Shown piece after piece: positions 17,004-28,517 of a stretch of DNA of 64,000 nt. The stretch covers positions 1 through 64,000 of the forward strand of contig JAWPGT010000003.1 of the NCBI GenBank assembly GCA_034638255.1, given 5' to 3'. Numbering within the stretch: position 1 is the first letter of the stretch; every line of letters starts with the position of its first letter. The position numbers were made by a program, and so were the translations under genes. The notes under the pieces were generated by a model. That model saw nothing but the letters and a program-made list of their open reading frames with translations. It ran no database searches and was not told the DNA's origin. Origin of the DNA: Coprinus comatus. Lineage: Eukaryota; Basidiomycota; Agaricomycetes; Agaricales; Agaricaceae.

Positions 17004-18382
17004 ATGTCTGCGACCGTAAAGTATACCGACATGGACCTCCCAGAAGAGGACGCCCTCTGGAAATACACCTCCCTCACAGATCCACTTCTCACCTCTGAGC
17101 TCCGTCGTTTGGCCTTTGCTGTCACACACGGTGATACCCACTGTGTGTCCTTCCAGCCCTGCCCCAATCCCGATATCACGAATCAAGATCGATACGTTAT
17201 TCAAGACTGGCCACTATCTGACGGCCTGTGGTCCTTCCGCGCTGTTTTCGACGGTTTGTGCAAATCATTCGTAACCGCTCCTTTACTCACTCTACATCAA
17301 GGTCATATTGGCCATGCAACTGTCGACTACGCCACTGAGTCTCTACCCCCTCTCATCCAGAGGGAAATAGCTTGCAATTCCTCCCGTACACCCGAGCATA
17401 TCTCGCAGATTTTGGCAGATTCTATTATAGCTTTTGATGATAGCATTGCTCAAGATCTCCTTAGCGTTTTGCCTGATCAACATGACATTGAACACATGTC
17501 AGATGCTCAACTGCAAGAACTAATTAATGATCTCCGAAAGTCTGAAGAATCTATGACCATAGTCCAGAGGTGTATACATGGTAGCACCGCTCTTGTCGCC
17601 TTGATTGACCCTCTTAGGAAAAATCTTTGGGTTGTGAGCCTAGGAGATTGCCAGGCAGGTATAACTCTTATTAAGACTTTGGCACATACATTACATTTAT
17701 TAATACTGACATAGTATTGGGTCAAAAGGACACCACGGGAAGATGGTATACCTCTGTTCTAAGTGGTTTCCACAACGGTCGCGACAAAGATGAGGTAGAG
17801 CATATCCGGCGTGCACATCCAAACGAATCCGCCTGTGTGCACAATCACAGGGTGTTGGGTGCAATTTCTGTTACTAGAGGCAGGTGCTTCATGACCCTAT
17901 CACAGAAATGCTGACAATTGATTAAAGCACTTGGTGATCATGCATTCAAGCTACCACCTGCTTATACAGAACGTTTATTTCACCGCATCAAATCTGGGTT
18001 TCGATTTAGTAATACCAGTATGAAAGATTTCTTCTCTCGAAATCTCACTCCACCGTACCTATCCAATCGACCCGAGGTCCGACACGTAAAACTGTCTAGT
18101 CGTCTACAGAACGAAGAGACTCAACTCATTCTCTTCTCTGACGGGCTTATCGACTGTTATTTTGATGAAGCACGGCATATTGCATCAACTCAACTTCCGG
18201 AAATTTTGTTCAAAGCCATCGATAACCGCGACACATCTACAGAGGCTTATAATAACCTAGCTCTTGCAATTTTAAGACATGCTCTTGGGGGAGAAGATAC
18301 AGAGAAGGTGTCTCGGAATATTACAGTGGAGATGTGCTTTAAATGGATGGACGATACAACGGTACTGGTACAGAGAATCTAA
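17004..18382 (+). CDS. PP2C-family (PPM) protein phosphatase
   Basis: Four exons, 17004-17253, 17302-17658, 17715-17879 and 17928-18382, sum to 1227 nt (408 residues). Splicing restores the PPM motifs: NQDRY near the N-terminus, VFDGHIGHATVDY (metal and phosphate site), VSLGDCQAV, VTRALGDHAFKLP, LFSDGL and a terminal WMDDTTVLVQRI with a metal-binding Asp. The layout resembles the pyruvate dehydrogenase phosphatase branch, but no clear mitochondrial presequence is seen, so the substrate is open. The third intron (17880-17927) is best read as GC-AG: only a GCAGGT donor keeps the frame and the RALGDH motif. The start context is CACCATG. Confidence 0.87.
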
Positions 18383-18402
18383 GATATGTTATTGTTGGTC
18401 AT

Positions 18403-19037
18403 TACAGTGTCCTGACACACCACCATCACTTGACACGATCAATTATTCCGTTTTTTCCCCTCATTTTTTAATTCTATAAAATTCGTGTAAATTAGTGTAC
18501 ATTAGTATCAGTACCAGTATAAAAAGTTTGAAAGCCACAGAGTGAGAAATGCATGCGTAAGAAAAAATTTACTGATAAAAAATCAGAGATCAATGAAATC
18601 TCAAAAGTAGACAACTTTTATAATTGTTCTATCCTTCCGATTTCTAATCAAAATGGGCTCAAAATTTGCACACCAATTTTCAAGCATACTTGCTATACAC
18701 GTGCAAATTTGGACGTAAGTCGCATGCTGTTTGAGCATCCTACAGTAGTTTTTGCAATGTGTGACAACTTGTATACTCAAGAATCAGTAGATGAAGATGG
18801 TAATGATGCATTTTTTGATGCGCGTGTCACATAAGGACACGGTGTGTCAATTGGCCTGGTTTTAGACCCTCTCAATTTTCAGATTTTTTCACTTTTATCT
18901 TTCTCTCCCAAATATATTCATAGGCATTTGTAATTGAGTTCACAACATGTTTATAAAATTTAGTTATTAATTACATGCTTCAATGAGTCTTAAAAAATAA
19001 TACAGTTTCGTGTGTCAAGTGACGGTATTACACTGTA
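18403..19037. mobile_element. Non-autonomous Tc1/mariner-like element flanked by TA
   Basis: The ends are TA-CAGTGT...CACTTGACAC (18403-18436) and GTGTCAAGTG...ACACTG-TA (19012-19037). They match as imperfect terminal inverted repeats, with the outer CAGTG and the inner CACTTGACAC conserved. TA at both ends fits the target duplication of Tc1/mariner/Fot1 elements. A 93-codon open frame inside (18553-18834) shows no DDE/D transposase motif, so the copy is non-autonomous. It fills the space between the PP2C and Rei1 genes. Confidence 0.65.
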
Positions 19038-19146
19038 GTATCAGATATAAACAAGTTAGATTGTTGATTACTCAGAAAGTAAATAAGTACTCATTTGTCA
19101 TCGGTTTCTTTATCTGAACTACTCACTTTCCAACCATCGTTGAATC

Positions 19147-20698
19147 ATGGCCTCTCAAACTCTCAATGAACAGCCCCTCTACACATGTTTGTCATGCTCT
19201 ATCGCTTTTCTTTCTCCCGAGGAGCAACGTATGTCATTTGCAGTGTATCCAAGTACAACTAATTAACGATCCACCAAGGCGACCATTATAGGTCTGACCA
19301 CCATAGGTACAACATGAAACGTCGTGTAGCAGGTCTACCACCTGTCAGTGTTACCGTGTTCAATCAAAAGGTTGTGGATCGTAAAGCAGAGACTGCCATC
19401 ATGACTTCTCTGAGAGGTTCCGTGTGTGAAATCTGCAAGTGAGGACTTTCCATACTTTATTTTCAAACACAGCTCTCACAAGCCACCAGCAAAGTTTACA
19501 CCACCGAAAATGCCTACAGATCACACATTCAATCAAAAAAGCATAAAGAGAATGAAATTCGTGCTGCTCATAAGGCGACTAGCTTCCCACCTTCCTCCGA
19601 GTCCGTAGAAGCCGCCCCCGCTCCTGCTGTTGTCCCTGCGTCGGACACAGCACCAAAAAAAGCAACGCTACCCGATATTGAAAAAAAGCTTGCTAGCTTG
19701 GCCGTGAAGGACGATGCGACAGATGATGAAATCAATCAAACCATTGACGAAAAGATAGCTGCCGCCCGTGCTCGCTTCTCGACATCACATTGCCTTTTCT
19801 GCCTACACCAGTCAGATAATCTGGAAAACAGTCTAACTCACATGGCAACACACCATTCCTTCTTCATCCCAGACGCAGAATATCTTATAGACATTTCTGG
19901 GCTCATCACCTACCTTGGAGAGAAAATTGTTGTTGGTAACGTATGCATCTATTGCAATGATAAAGGCAGAGAGTTCCGAACTCTTGATGCCGTACGCAAA
20001 CATATGGCAGACAAAAGTCATTGCAAAATTGCTTACAACACAGAGGATGATCGATTGGAGGTCTCTACCTTCTATGACTTCACCAGCTCTTATCCTACCC
20101 AACCACAGAAAAAGTTGAAACCTTCCAAATTAGTAGACAGAGTTGAAGAGGGCTGGGAAGATGTCGACGATGATGACAACTCTGATGACGTTGACGAGAT
20201 AGTCGAAGATGATGCTACTAGTAATTCAGACGAGGTGGACGATAGTGACGACGAAATACCTGATAGTCAGATTATGTATGGTGATTCCCACCTCGAACTT
20301 GTGTTGCCATCTGGTGCCCGCATCGGTCACCGATCACTGAAACGCTACTATGCCCAATCATTCCCTGTCGTACCAAGAGGGGGGAAACCAGAAGATCTCA
20401 ATTCGGGTGCAGCTCTTGTTCGGCGTCTACTCGCGGATAAGAACTCAGCCCTTGTACCGAGAACAGGTGGCTTTGGAGCTTACGGTAAAGGAACGGATCT
20501 TGTTAAAGCACGGAATAAAGGCGAAGCACGAGAAGCTGGTCGCCATATACGCGAGTTCCGAGATCAACGACGAAGGGAAGACTTCAAAACGAAAGTAGGC
20601 TTCATCCACAATAGCCAGAAACATTATAGAGACCCTCGTATGTTTATCTTTTGCCCACTTACGAGTTGTCTAATCTTTATTTTCCAGTCTTGCAATGA
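19147..20698 (+). CDS. REI1: Cytoplasmic 60S subunit biogenesis factor Rei1 (ZNF622 family)
   Basis: Exons 19147-19228, 19279-19438, 19490-20637 and 20688-20698 sum to 1401 nt (466 residues). Rei1 acts in late cytoplasmic maturation of pre-60S ribosomes. The first U1-type C2H2 finger is assembled across intron 1 (CLSCSIAF...QRDHYRSDHHRYN) and is followed by MKRRVAGLPPVS, a family signature. The second finger is assembled across intron 2 (CEICNKVYTTENAYRSH). A third pair, CLFC...HMATHH, and CIYCN...HMADKSH follow in the long exon. Then come an acidic region (about residues 240-290) and the conserved C-terminal part (LPSGARIGHRSLKRYYAQ). The last exon is only 11 bp. Confidence 0.93.
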
Positions 20699-20902
20699 TC
20701 ACTATCTTCCTACAACTATTACTTTCTTTTTGTCGATTTATTGCAGATATTACATTAACGAGGCCAAGAGAACAAATGATAGCGGTGAAATAATGATAAG
20801 GCTTGCGAACTGATCCATGAAAAGGAAACGCCGAGTCGGTAGGGTATATAAAGTATGGACTGAATGCGTGTAATGGAAAAAAGCAAGTAAAATAATTCAT
20901 GT

Positions 20903-23900
20903 CTAGTATAAATACGCTGCCGGAACGATTCCCTCGTGTCCTGTACGGGGATCACGAGCATACCACCATCTACAAAAAAAAAAGTCAGCACCTGCTGCAT
21001 CAACTCTAAGGAGTTTGACATACGCGTGATCTTTGTCGTCCAAGATATCGATTTCTGTGCCCGCTTGTAGAGGGAGTTCACCCTCACCATCAGGAACAAA
21101 GTCATATCTTACACGAGCACTACGACTGCTTTCTTCTGGCAACATGCCACCGACAGCATCAGAAGGTGTTTCAGCACGAAGATAATTGCTTGCATCCGGT
21201 CCGAATGGATCTTGGTCTTCGTCCCTACTTGATTTTTCTTCCTTACTGGCATTATAGTTGCTGAAAGGACTCGATCCTAGGATGGTTGTGCGAGTGGCAG
21301 CATTAATGTGTTCTAGCAATGAAGAAGGTCGATGATGTGTTGAATCGTCGTCTTCGTCCTCGGTCACATCGTACTTGACTTTGTCATCACGACGAGAAAA
21401 CAATGTCCAAAGAATGCCAACCAGGGCAAGAAGGAAAACAACACCTGCAGCAATCGCAATTGAAATCAAAATAACGACCCCAGTTGCTAAAAATTCTGTG
21501 AACGAAATTTAGTAAACTAATCATGATGCTGCTAAGAGGACTTGCTGTGTCGTACGAAGCTAAATTTAGCGAACGAATGGAACAATGAAGCGACATATCC
21601 GGGTTGGCCGTTGACGTCAGTTGAGGATATGTAAGGGATAAATGTCTGGCCATCATAGAGAACAGATGAGGCATTGCCATAACCAGAATCCACTAAAGCA
21701 CCGGAGAGTAACAACATGCGATCAGCCTCAATAACACCTTGGCCTGTATGTGTGTTCTGTATTGGTACCATAGTTAGCTGAGATACAGACGTCCCCGCAC
21801 TAAGATTAGAGCCTGTATGTAGACCATGAATATATATGGAATGTATGGCTCAAGAGCACGCACCAAGTATCGACCAGCTCGAGCCATTCCAGAAGGATAA
21901 GAATGTAGAACCATCAGATGTCCTACAAGAGGTTAGGAGTCTCCAATTATTAACCAAAGATCTGCTTACCTGCCAGCAGCAAAGATACTGCTGATATTGC
22001 CTCCGTTGACCTCAAGCGCAGTGACTGGGCCGGGAAGATCTGAACCTGAACCTAACACTGTCCAAGTGGAATTGGCGAGATTGAACTGAGCAACACTGGC
22101 TGCTGCGCCACCTCCAAAATTGACTGAGCCTCCAACAAGAAGATATTCTTGATTATCCTGAAAGGAAAGGAGACAGAAACTGTTTATTAAATAATCTAGG
22201 ATATATCGCGAAATAACATACCCCTGCATAAGCAACAGTGCCGACTTGGCCTTGAATACCAGCACCAGGAGGATTCCACTGATTGTTATTGATATCATAT
22301 ATGCAAACAGCTTCGCATCGAAGCGATCCAGCTTGAGTAAAAGTGCCGGCTACGATGACTTTGTTGTCTTGCGAAGTAGATTTTGTAAGTGAATGGACCA
22401 CGACAGAATTATTGCTATTGGATTGTAGTGGTTGCAGATTTCCTAGATCCCATTGATTGTCTGCTAAATCATAGATGGCCAACCCATTTGCATCAGTGCC
22501 AGGAATTGTGAATTGACCACCAACATAGAGACGGTTGCCATCAACCATCAATGCACGAACAACACCATTAACCTGAGCACCATTTAAGCCAGTTCCGAAA
22601 CCATTCTCAGCGTTATAAAGGAGAACACCTGAAGAAGTACCAGTATTGGTAGCGTGGGTAAAATTACCGCCCAGAATTGTAAGTTCCGATGAGGAGGATG
22701 CGTTCGTCCAAAAGGTGCCTGCAAGGACGGCGGGTGCAGGTGTAAGAGGAGGGGATGGTAAAATGTAGGAGTTCTCGGATGGTATGGTTGTTTGTCTAGC
22801 AAATAGACGATGGAATTGCATGTGTGTAGTCCAGGTCGAGCGAGGAACATGCGAGCGACGAGCGTTTACCGTTCCAATGCTACTGGCATGGGATAGAGCA
22901 ACATTGACAGGGCTGACCCGAGGACCAGAATCGTCACCATTTTCCAACATGGCAATACCAGTCGCACCAAATTTGCTGAAGCTGGCGACATTACCTGCTA
23001 ACCATTGCTGAGTTGTGCCAGTGCCAACTAGGGTCATATCCCCAACAACAAACCCCCCACTATTAGTCCATGTATTGAAATCTAAATTCCAAACAGCAAT
23101 ACCAGAGGCAGTGGTCTCCCCAGCCGAAGTAAAGGAACCAACCATTTGGATATTTCCATTGGACGAGCTCAAGCCGGTGACCTGCCCATTCACACCTGAT
23201 CCCAAAGATCTCCAAGTATTCTGCTCAAGATCATACTCAGCAACATTCCGTAACCGTGTGCCGGTACTCTGTGCGGCAGTGTCACTAAATGATCCTCCAA
23301 CATACAATCGGTTTTGGTCCGTAACAACCAAACTTGAAATTGGTCCATTCAAACCATTTTCGGCTAATGGTTCCAATTCTCCATTTTTGAAGATCACGAT
23401 ATTAGAGATACCTGAGGAGAAGCGGAAACTGCCACCAAGGATGATGCCCGAGGAATAGTGAGCAACTGCTGTAATATTGACTGTGCTGGGTTGATTATCT
23501 CCAATCGCATTGTGAATCTGGAGTCCGATGTTGTCTAATGCGGTGAATGTTGAATTGGGGAGGACTTGTGTCGCATCCAAAATATCACTAGTGCCATCAG
23601 TAGAACGAGGCCATTCGAGGAAACCAAAACCACGCTGCAAATTCTGGAAAGTCGAAGGCAGACTACCATCAAATGATGAAAGATCAACCGTTCGAAGTAC
23701 GAGCTGCACCCTATCGGCAACTATCTCGTATCGTCCTCCTTGACCTGAACCTTCAGGTTGATCTGCCAAAGTCATGGTTATGACGGCGACAAAATCAGGG
23801 GAAGAAGGAATTATAGGACCGCTGTAAATTGATATAATGGCATCTTGCGAGTGTCTTTGAGATATGGTGGTGACAAAGGGTGAGAGTCCCTGTCCTGGAA

Positions 23901-25397
23901 AGATAGTGATTTTGACGCTTGTTCGAGAATCACAATCCTGGAAATTGTTGCACCCAGGAATCAGAAGGCTGACGTCATAAGTACCAGCAGCAGATACATA
24001 TGGGATCCAAGTAAAACTAGGACCAGAAGTAGGTGATATGCCAATGTCAACGCTGGAAACTAGCACGGTCTGGGTTGTTCCAGCAATTCCGGTATTGGCA
24101 ACCTTTGCAATCCAATCGCCAGTTCGGGTAGTATTTGAGGAACTCGAAGCATAACAAGATTTCTTGTTATTGCTCTCCACGGATGAGGCAAAGGCACCAG
24201 ATGAAAGTAGTTGAAGTATATGCAAGCCTGGGCTGCGCCCTGTGAACCCTGATAATCTGAGTTCAACCCCGGTTATTGGAAGCGGAGAATCGAAAAGAAA
24301 ATCTTGATACAAGACGGATGAATCAGTCGACAAAGGGCAAGGATCTGTGCATGTTTGATTCTGGCCGGTAGAAGGATCAACATATCTTAAAGTCCGAACT
24401 TCATTGTCTGGGATAGTTGTGACTCTGGTATAAATCATGAGTTGAAAGCAAAAAGAAAGGGTAGAAGGGGAAAGGAGGCATACCTGAATCCGGTCGTACC
24501 GTGATCAGGTTGGAAGGTATTTCCAAGGCGTACACCATTGGCGGATATGAACGAATAGGCCCTAATTGTAATTAGGGGTACACCACGATCAACTGCAAAC
24601 CAGGAGTTTCCAGGACCATCTGGGCCCGCTGGACACAAAATATTTTGGATGCTATCAAACCCGGCTTCATTGGAGGAAGGGGCACTGATATCCACAGACT
24701 CAAGGGGTACGGGGACGAGGGAATAGGAAAACGGTGTTGCACCAGCAGAGGCAGGTACGTTGGGGTTATTGGTGCTGTTCAGGGAAAGGGATCCATTCCC
24801 AAATGCCGTTAAGAAGGAGCCAGCAAAAAAAATGCTGTCAGAGGAATCAGTGGTAATGGTGTAGACCTTGGATTGTGCTCCAGCAACACCTTTGAAGGGA
24901 GGTGGACTCCAGGAGGACGAGCGCGGGTCCCATATTGCGATCGAAGAACCAGGAGATGTAAATCCGCCTCCAACCCAAAGTTTGTTACCCTCCTGATCAC
25001 AGAATAACGAGTGAATCTCGCCGTTAGGCCCGTTTGATCCAACAGAAGAGAAAGTGTTCGAGGCGGAATCATATGACACGATATTATTTGCAGAGACGTC
25101 TGCTATGGAAGAGAAGATGCCAGCGAAATAGGAAGTGCCATCGAGATCACAGGCGGCGGATATCCTGCCCCCAGAGTTGGTCGAGGCGAGGCGTGTAAGG
25201 GAACCATCTTGAGAGCGAGAAAAGAGAGTCGAGGTAGTCGAGTCGAACGCGACGGACGAGTTTGAGAAGAAATCGAAGCCTGCAAAAGCGCCTGCAACGC
25301 CAACCTTGCCCATGCGGTCAAAGTCGACGAGAGGAAGGGCGGCACGAGCCATAAGGGGCAGGGCCAGCAGCAGAAGAGAGGATGGAGGACTAGTCAT
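20903..25397 (-). CDS. RAX2: Rax2-like cortical polarity protein with C-terminal SH3
   Basis: Seven exons (24484-25397, 22222-24424, 21970-22157, 21864-21922, 21546-21812, 21024-21495, 20903-20969) sum to 4170 nt, 1389 residues. Rax2 is a cell-surface marker of polarity and bud or tip sites. A signal peptide (residues ~1-19) precedes a large extracellular part with Kelch/beta-propeller-like repeats (LYVGGSF, LWVGGGF, LLVGGSV) and many N-glycosylation sites. One membrane segment (VVILISIAIAAGVVFLLALV) is followed by an acidic tail. The C-terminus is an SH3 fold (ARVRYDFVPDGEGEL ... AWWYARDPRTGHEGIVPAAY). Intron 5 (21496-21545) is GC-AG with a consensus GCAAGT donor; no GT donor keeps the frame. 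Confidence 0.92.
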
Positions 25398-25537
25398 AGT
25401 GAGCTAGACAAGTATTAGGGTATACATGCAAAGGAGAGAATGAAGAAAGCCCCTCGAGGATAAGGCAAGCCTCTCAACCACACGTGGTTACCAAACAACA
25501 CAAATAAATCTATTTCCCACGCTCAGTCAAATCTATT

Positions 25538-26082
25538 CTAAGTGCTCTTTACAACTAAATCACTCAAATCAGCCTGTGTCCCAACTCCCACGAGGAATGG
25601 CGATGCTTGCTCAAACACCCTGTATACTGTGTCAGTGTTGCACGGTCGTTCCAGGTTGTAATACTCACTGCGGATACCGGTAACGGTGCACAGGGGGCTG
25701 GCGAGCACTTGTCACTAAACGGGTGTTTCCGGCCTCGATTTCTTGCAGCGCAGTGTGTTTCGCATTTAGTTCAAGCCATTTCTCCGGAGCTGTTCTGTAC
25801 ATGGCTATCCAGCGGGTGAGGTAGACACTGTCATTGGGCTCCGGGGCATAATTATACCCAATGACAGTAAGGCCAGCAACTATCAATGCATTTCTCCAGA
25901 ATGGCGTCGCGAAATCTGAACGTAACATCAGCATGTTGCCAATGCAGAAAGTGAACATAGTATGTACCTTCCTTGGGGAATTGGGCATGCTCCTCGCCGT
26001 GGCCTGTTGAAGCATAGCATCTGAGAGAGGCAGACAGGCGGGGCCGAATGGATTGGAGGGATCTGACGGTGGCCAGCGACAT
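25538..26082 (-). CDS. Mitochondrial complex I accessory subunit (fungal 17.8-kDa/NUXM-like)
   Basis: Exons 25968-26082, 25669-25915 and 25538-25619 sum to 444 nt (147 residues). The N-terminus is a mitochondrial presequence rich in Arg/Ser (RSLQSIRPRLSASLRCYAS), followed by GHGEEHAQFPKE. After intron 1 comes FATPFWRNALIVAGLTVIGY, a single membrane segment. The C-terminus assembled over intron 2, HRYRYPQVFEQASPF, resembles the end of the Neurospora 17.8-kDa NADH:ubiquinone oxidoreductase subunit. It is a structural, non-catalytic subunit of the inner membrane. The assignment rests on remembered family features. Confidence 0.75.
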
Positions 26083-26189
26083 GGAATAAGAGTGGAGAAG
26101 GAGTTCGGCAAAGGCCGCGTTTTGTTTGGATGTCAAGGATTACATCAACAAAATTAAGCAAAAATAATAGATTAATATAATATGGCTCT

Positions 26190-26858
26190 CTAGTCTCGGT
26201 TTCTCCTCTCTCGCAGTATATCCCGTACCTCCGATGCCGCTCGCCGTGTTCCAGCACCTCCAGCCCATCCTCTCTGCCGCAACCACCCTACCAGTCGGGG
26301 CGTAAATGCCGCTGTAAGGCCTACTCGAAGAGGCAAGAATAGTGTCTTATGCACCGTGTAAGCCAGAACCAACATCGCATACAGTCCCTCTGAACCTCCC
26401 TGGCTGTGCGTTGCTCGATCCATTTCATCTCGGCCTGGCTCAGCGGGTTTCGAGTGCAACAAATCATATACGAAATGCTTGGCCTGAGCTGCCACACGTG
26501 AAACATACTCTGCACCAAGCAGATTCACTCCAACAAACGCAATACCGAAATCGAGCGCGGATAGGATCATGTATACTCCGAGGGCGTACCAGCCATACGC
26601 CTTGATCAAGTGCTTCAGGCGTTCAGACAAAGTAGCATTTGGGGGTAATGGTGACTGTTGTTGAGACGGTGATGGAGAACTTGAAAGCCTTGCTGGAAAG
26701 TAATGGAAAAGGCGATTGGGGGTGCTGTTGCGAGGTACGTTCGTTAGGATGCCACGTGTTCCACTCGATGTTGGAAGAAGAGGCTTAACAGCCCTTGGTG
26801 CGATGATTCTGAGGACGTTCATTCGAGGGAGGATGCCACGGACCATCGCGACGGGCAT
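26190..26858 (-). CDS. DUF1279 / FAM210-type mitochondrial membrane protein
   Basis: A single exon; I start at 26858 (MPVAMVRG), though the frame is open to an ATG at 26903. The N-terminus is rich in Arg/Pro/Ser, like a mitochondrial targeting sequence. The DUF1279 domain begins near residue 80 with LSERLKHLIKAYGWYALGVY followed by a hydrophobic helix (LDFGIAFVGVNLLG). A second hydrophobic stretch appears near residue 160 (LYAMLVLAYTVHKTLFLPL) and the C-terminus is basic. Family members (FAM210A/B, yeast Nat2) are mitochondrial inner-membrane proteins of unclear biochemical role. The gene is divergent from SAMDC with 136 bp between starts. Confidence 0.85.
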   Translation of the reverse strand: MPVAMVRGILPRMNVLRIIAPRAVKPLLPTSSGTRGILTNVPRNSTPNRLFHYFPARLSSSPSPSQQQSPLPPNATLSERLKHLIKAYGWYALGVYMILSALDFGIAFVGVNLLGAEYVSRVAAQAKHFVYDLLHSKPAEPGRDEMDRATHSQGGSEGLYAMLVLAYTVHKTLFLPLRVGLTAAFTPRLVGWLRQRGWAGGAGTRRAASEVRDILRERRNRD

Positions 26859-26994
26859 TTGTTGTCGCTGAGGAGAAATGAAAGTAGTAATGCTGGCCGG
26901 CACATGCCGTCAAAGCAACATATCATGCCGAGCCAGTTCTATATATGGAAAAAATCTCAAATCGATAAATCAATTCTCTCGGCCCTGCTTCACA

Positions 26995-28260
26995 ATGACT
27001 GGCACCACTGACGAACACCATCCTTTTGAAGGACCCGAAAAACTCCTAGAACTATGGTTTGCGCCCTCAGCCGCCCTCGTTCCCGGTCCAGTTGGCGCTA
27101 ACGGAAGGTCCGGTCTTCGAAAAATCGACCGCAGGATTTGGGAAGAAATGCTGGATATAGTCAAGTGCAAAGTTTTGAGTGTATTGGAGGGTGTTGAGAT
27201 CGATGCTTACTTACTCAGGTCATTGGCTTCTATACGTCTCACTCCTTCTGACTCACTATAACTTTGACTCAGTGAATCCTCTTTGTTCATATCCCCTCAC
27301 AAACTCATCCTCAAAACCTGCGGGACCACCCTCAACCTCCTTGGCCTTCCCCGTATCCTCGAAATAGCCGCCAAATATGCAGATATGCATACAGTTTATC
27401 GATGTTTCTATTCCCGCAAGTCATTCATGTTTCCTGAACGTCAATTGGGTCCCCATCGAGATTGGAAATATGAAGTGGAATTTCTAGATAACGTTTTCAA
27501 CGATGGCGCGGCTTACACTATCGGCAAGGTTAACGGTGACCACTGGTTGCTTTACATGGCTTCCAAGGCAGATCCCCCCGCCAGCGCTACCGATGACAGC
27601 CAGGATACTCTGCCGGGTCCTCCAGATTATACCATCGAAATATTGATGAGCGACCTTGCAAAACCAGCACGGGACGCTTTCTTCTTTGATGAAGATGCAA
27701 CAACCAAATCTCTTTCTACCCTTGCACTTGATATCTCACGCAATCTTAAAATAAACGAGATATTCCCTGTCCATCTCACCTCCCTCGACGCGTATCCTTT
27801 CACTCCATGTGGTTACTCTTCCAATGCACTCATAAAATGGGACGATCAATCCTTACCTATGTCCGTACCTGCCCCACAATCCGGAGAGCCTGGAGAAGGT
27901 TACTTTACAATTCATGTTACACCTGAAGAAGGCTGGTCATACGCAAGTTTTGAGTGCAACGTGCCGTTGCCATCTTCCCATGATGGAGAGCCTGATTTAA
28001 AAATGATTCCCAATATCGAAGAATTGGTTGAACGCGTTGTGTCTATATTCCAACCTGGTCGCTTGACACTCACATTATTTATTTCGAGCAAGGAAAATGA
28101 TGGAGACGAGTCTGGAAGTGCCATTGAAGCTGCGCAAAAAGCTTTCCGCGCTGCTCTGACAAAATCGAAAACTAATGATGGTACTTATCGAAGAACGGAT
28201 AAGATCAATTATGCTTTCGCCGAGTATGATCTTGCCTTCGCCAGTTTCGAACGTAGTTAG
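26995..28260 (+). CDS. SPE2: S-adenosylmethionine decarboxylase proenzyme
   Basis: Two exons, 26995-27218 and 27273-28260, give 403 residues. The enzyme makes decarboxylated SAM, the aminopropyl donor for spermidine synthesis. The proenzyme cleaves itself at LSESS; splicing builds this motif, the first Ser codon being split by the 54-bp intron. Cleavage is expected between Glu76 and Ser77, with Ser77 becoming the pyruvoyl group. FEGPEKLLELWF near the N-terminus, KTCGTT after the cleavage site and GKVNGDHWLLY are family features. An in-frame upstream ATG at 26878 exists, but the FEGPEK region sits close to 26995 as usual, so I keep the shorter start. Confidence 0.95.
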
Positions 28261-28517
28261 GACCTATTCCTTCCGGTGATCTAAAGGTTGACCAGTGCTT
28301 GTCGATTCTGTTTTTATGCTTAACTATCTTTCTTATATATTTCCTTTGTCGGTGAATAAATACTTTAAAATGTAGAAAGAAAAAATACGAAAACAACTGC
28401 CAACGCCAACCGGCGCGACCGCTGTGTAAAATACAAGTGTGTTATGCTTTGTTTAAGAGTGTAAATAAAGAAGATGATAGAATTGGCAGATTAGAGACAA
28501 AGGCAAAATACACCTGC

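Noticed and set aside
18553..18834. 93-codon open frame as a host gene
   Set aside because: It lies wholly inside the TA-flanked element and has no recognisable domain or introns.
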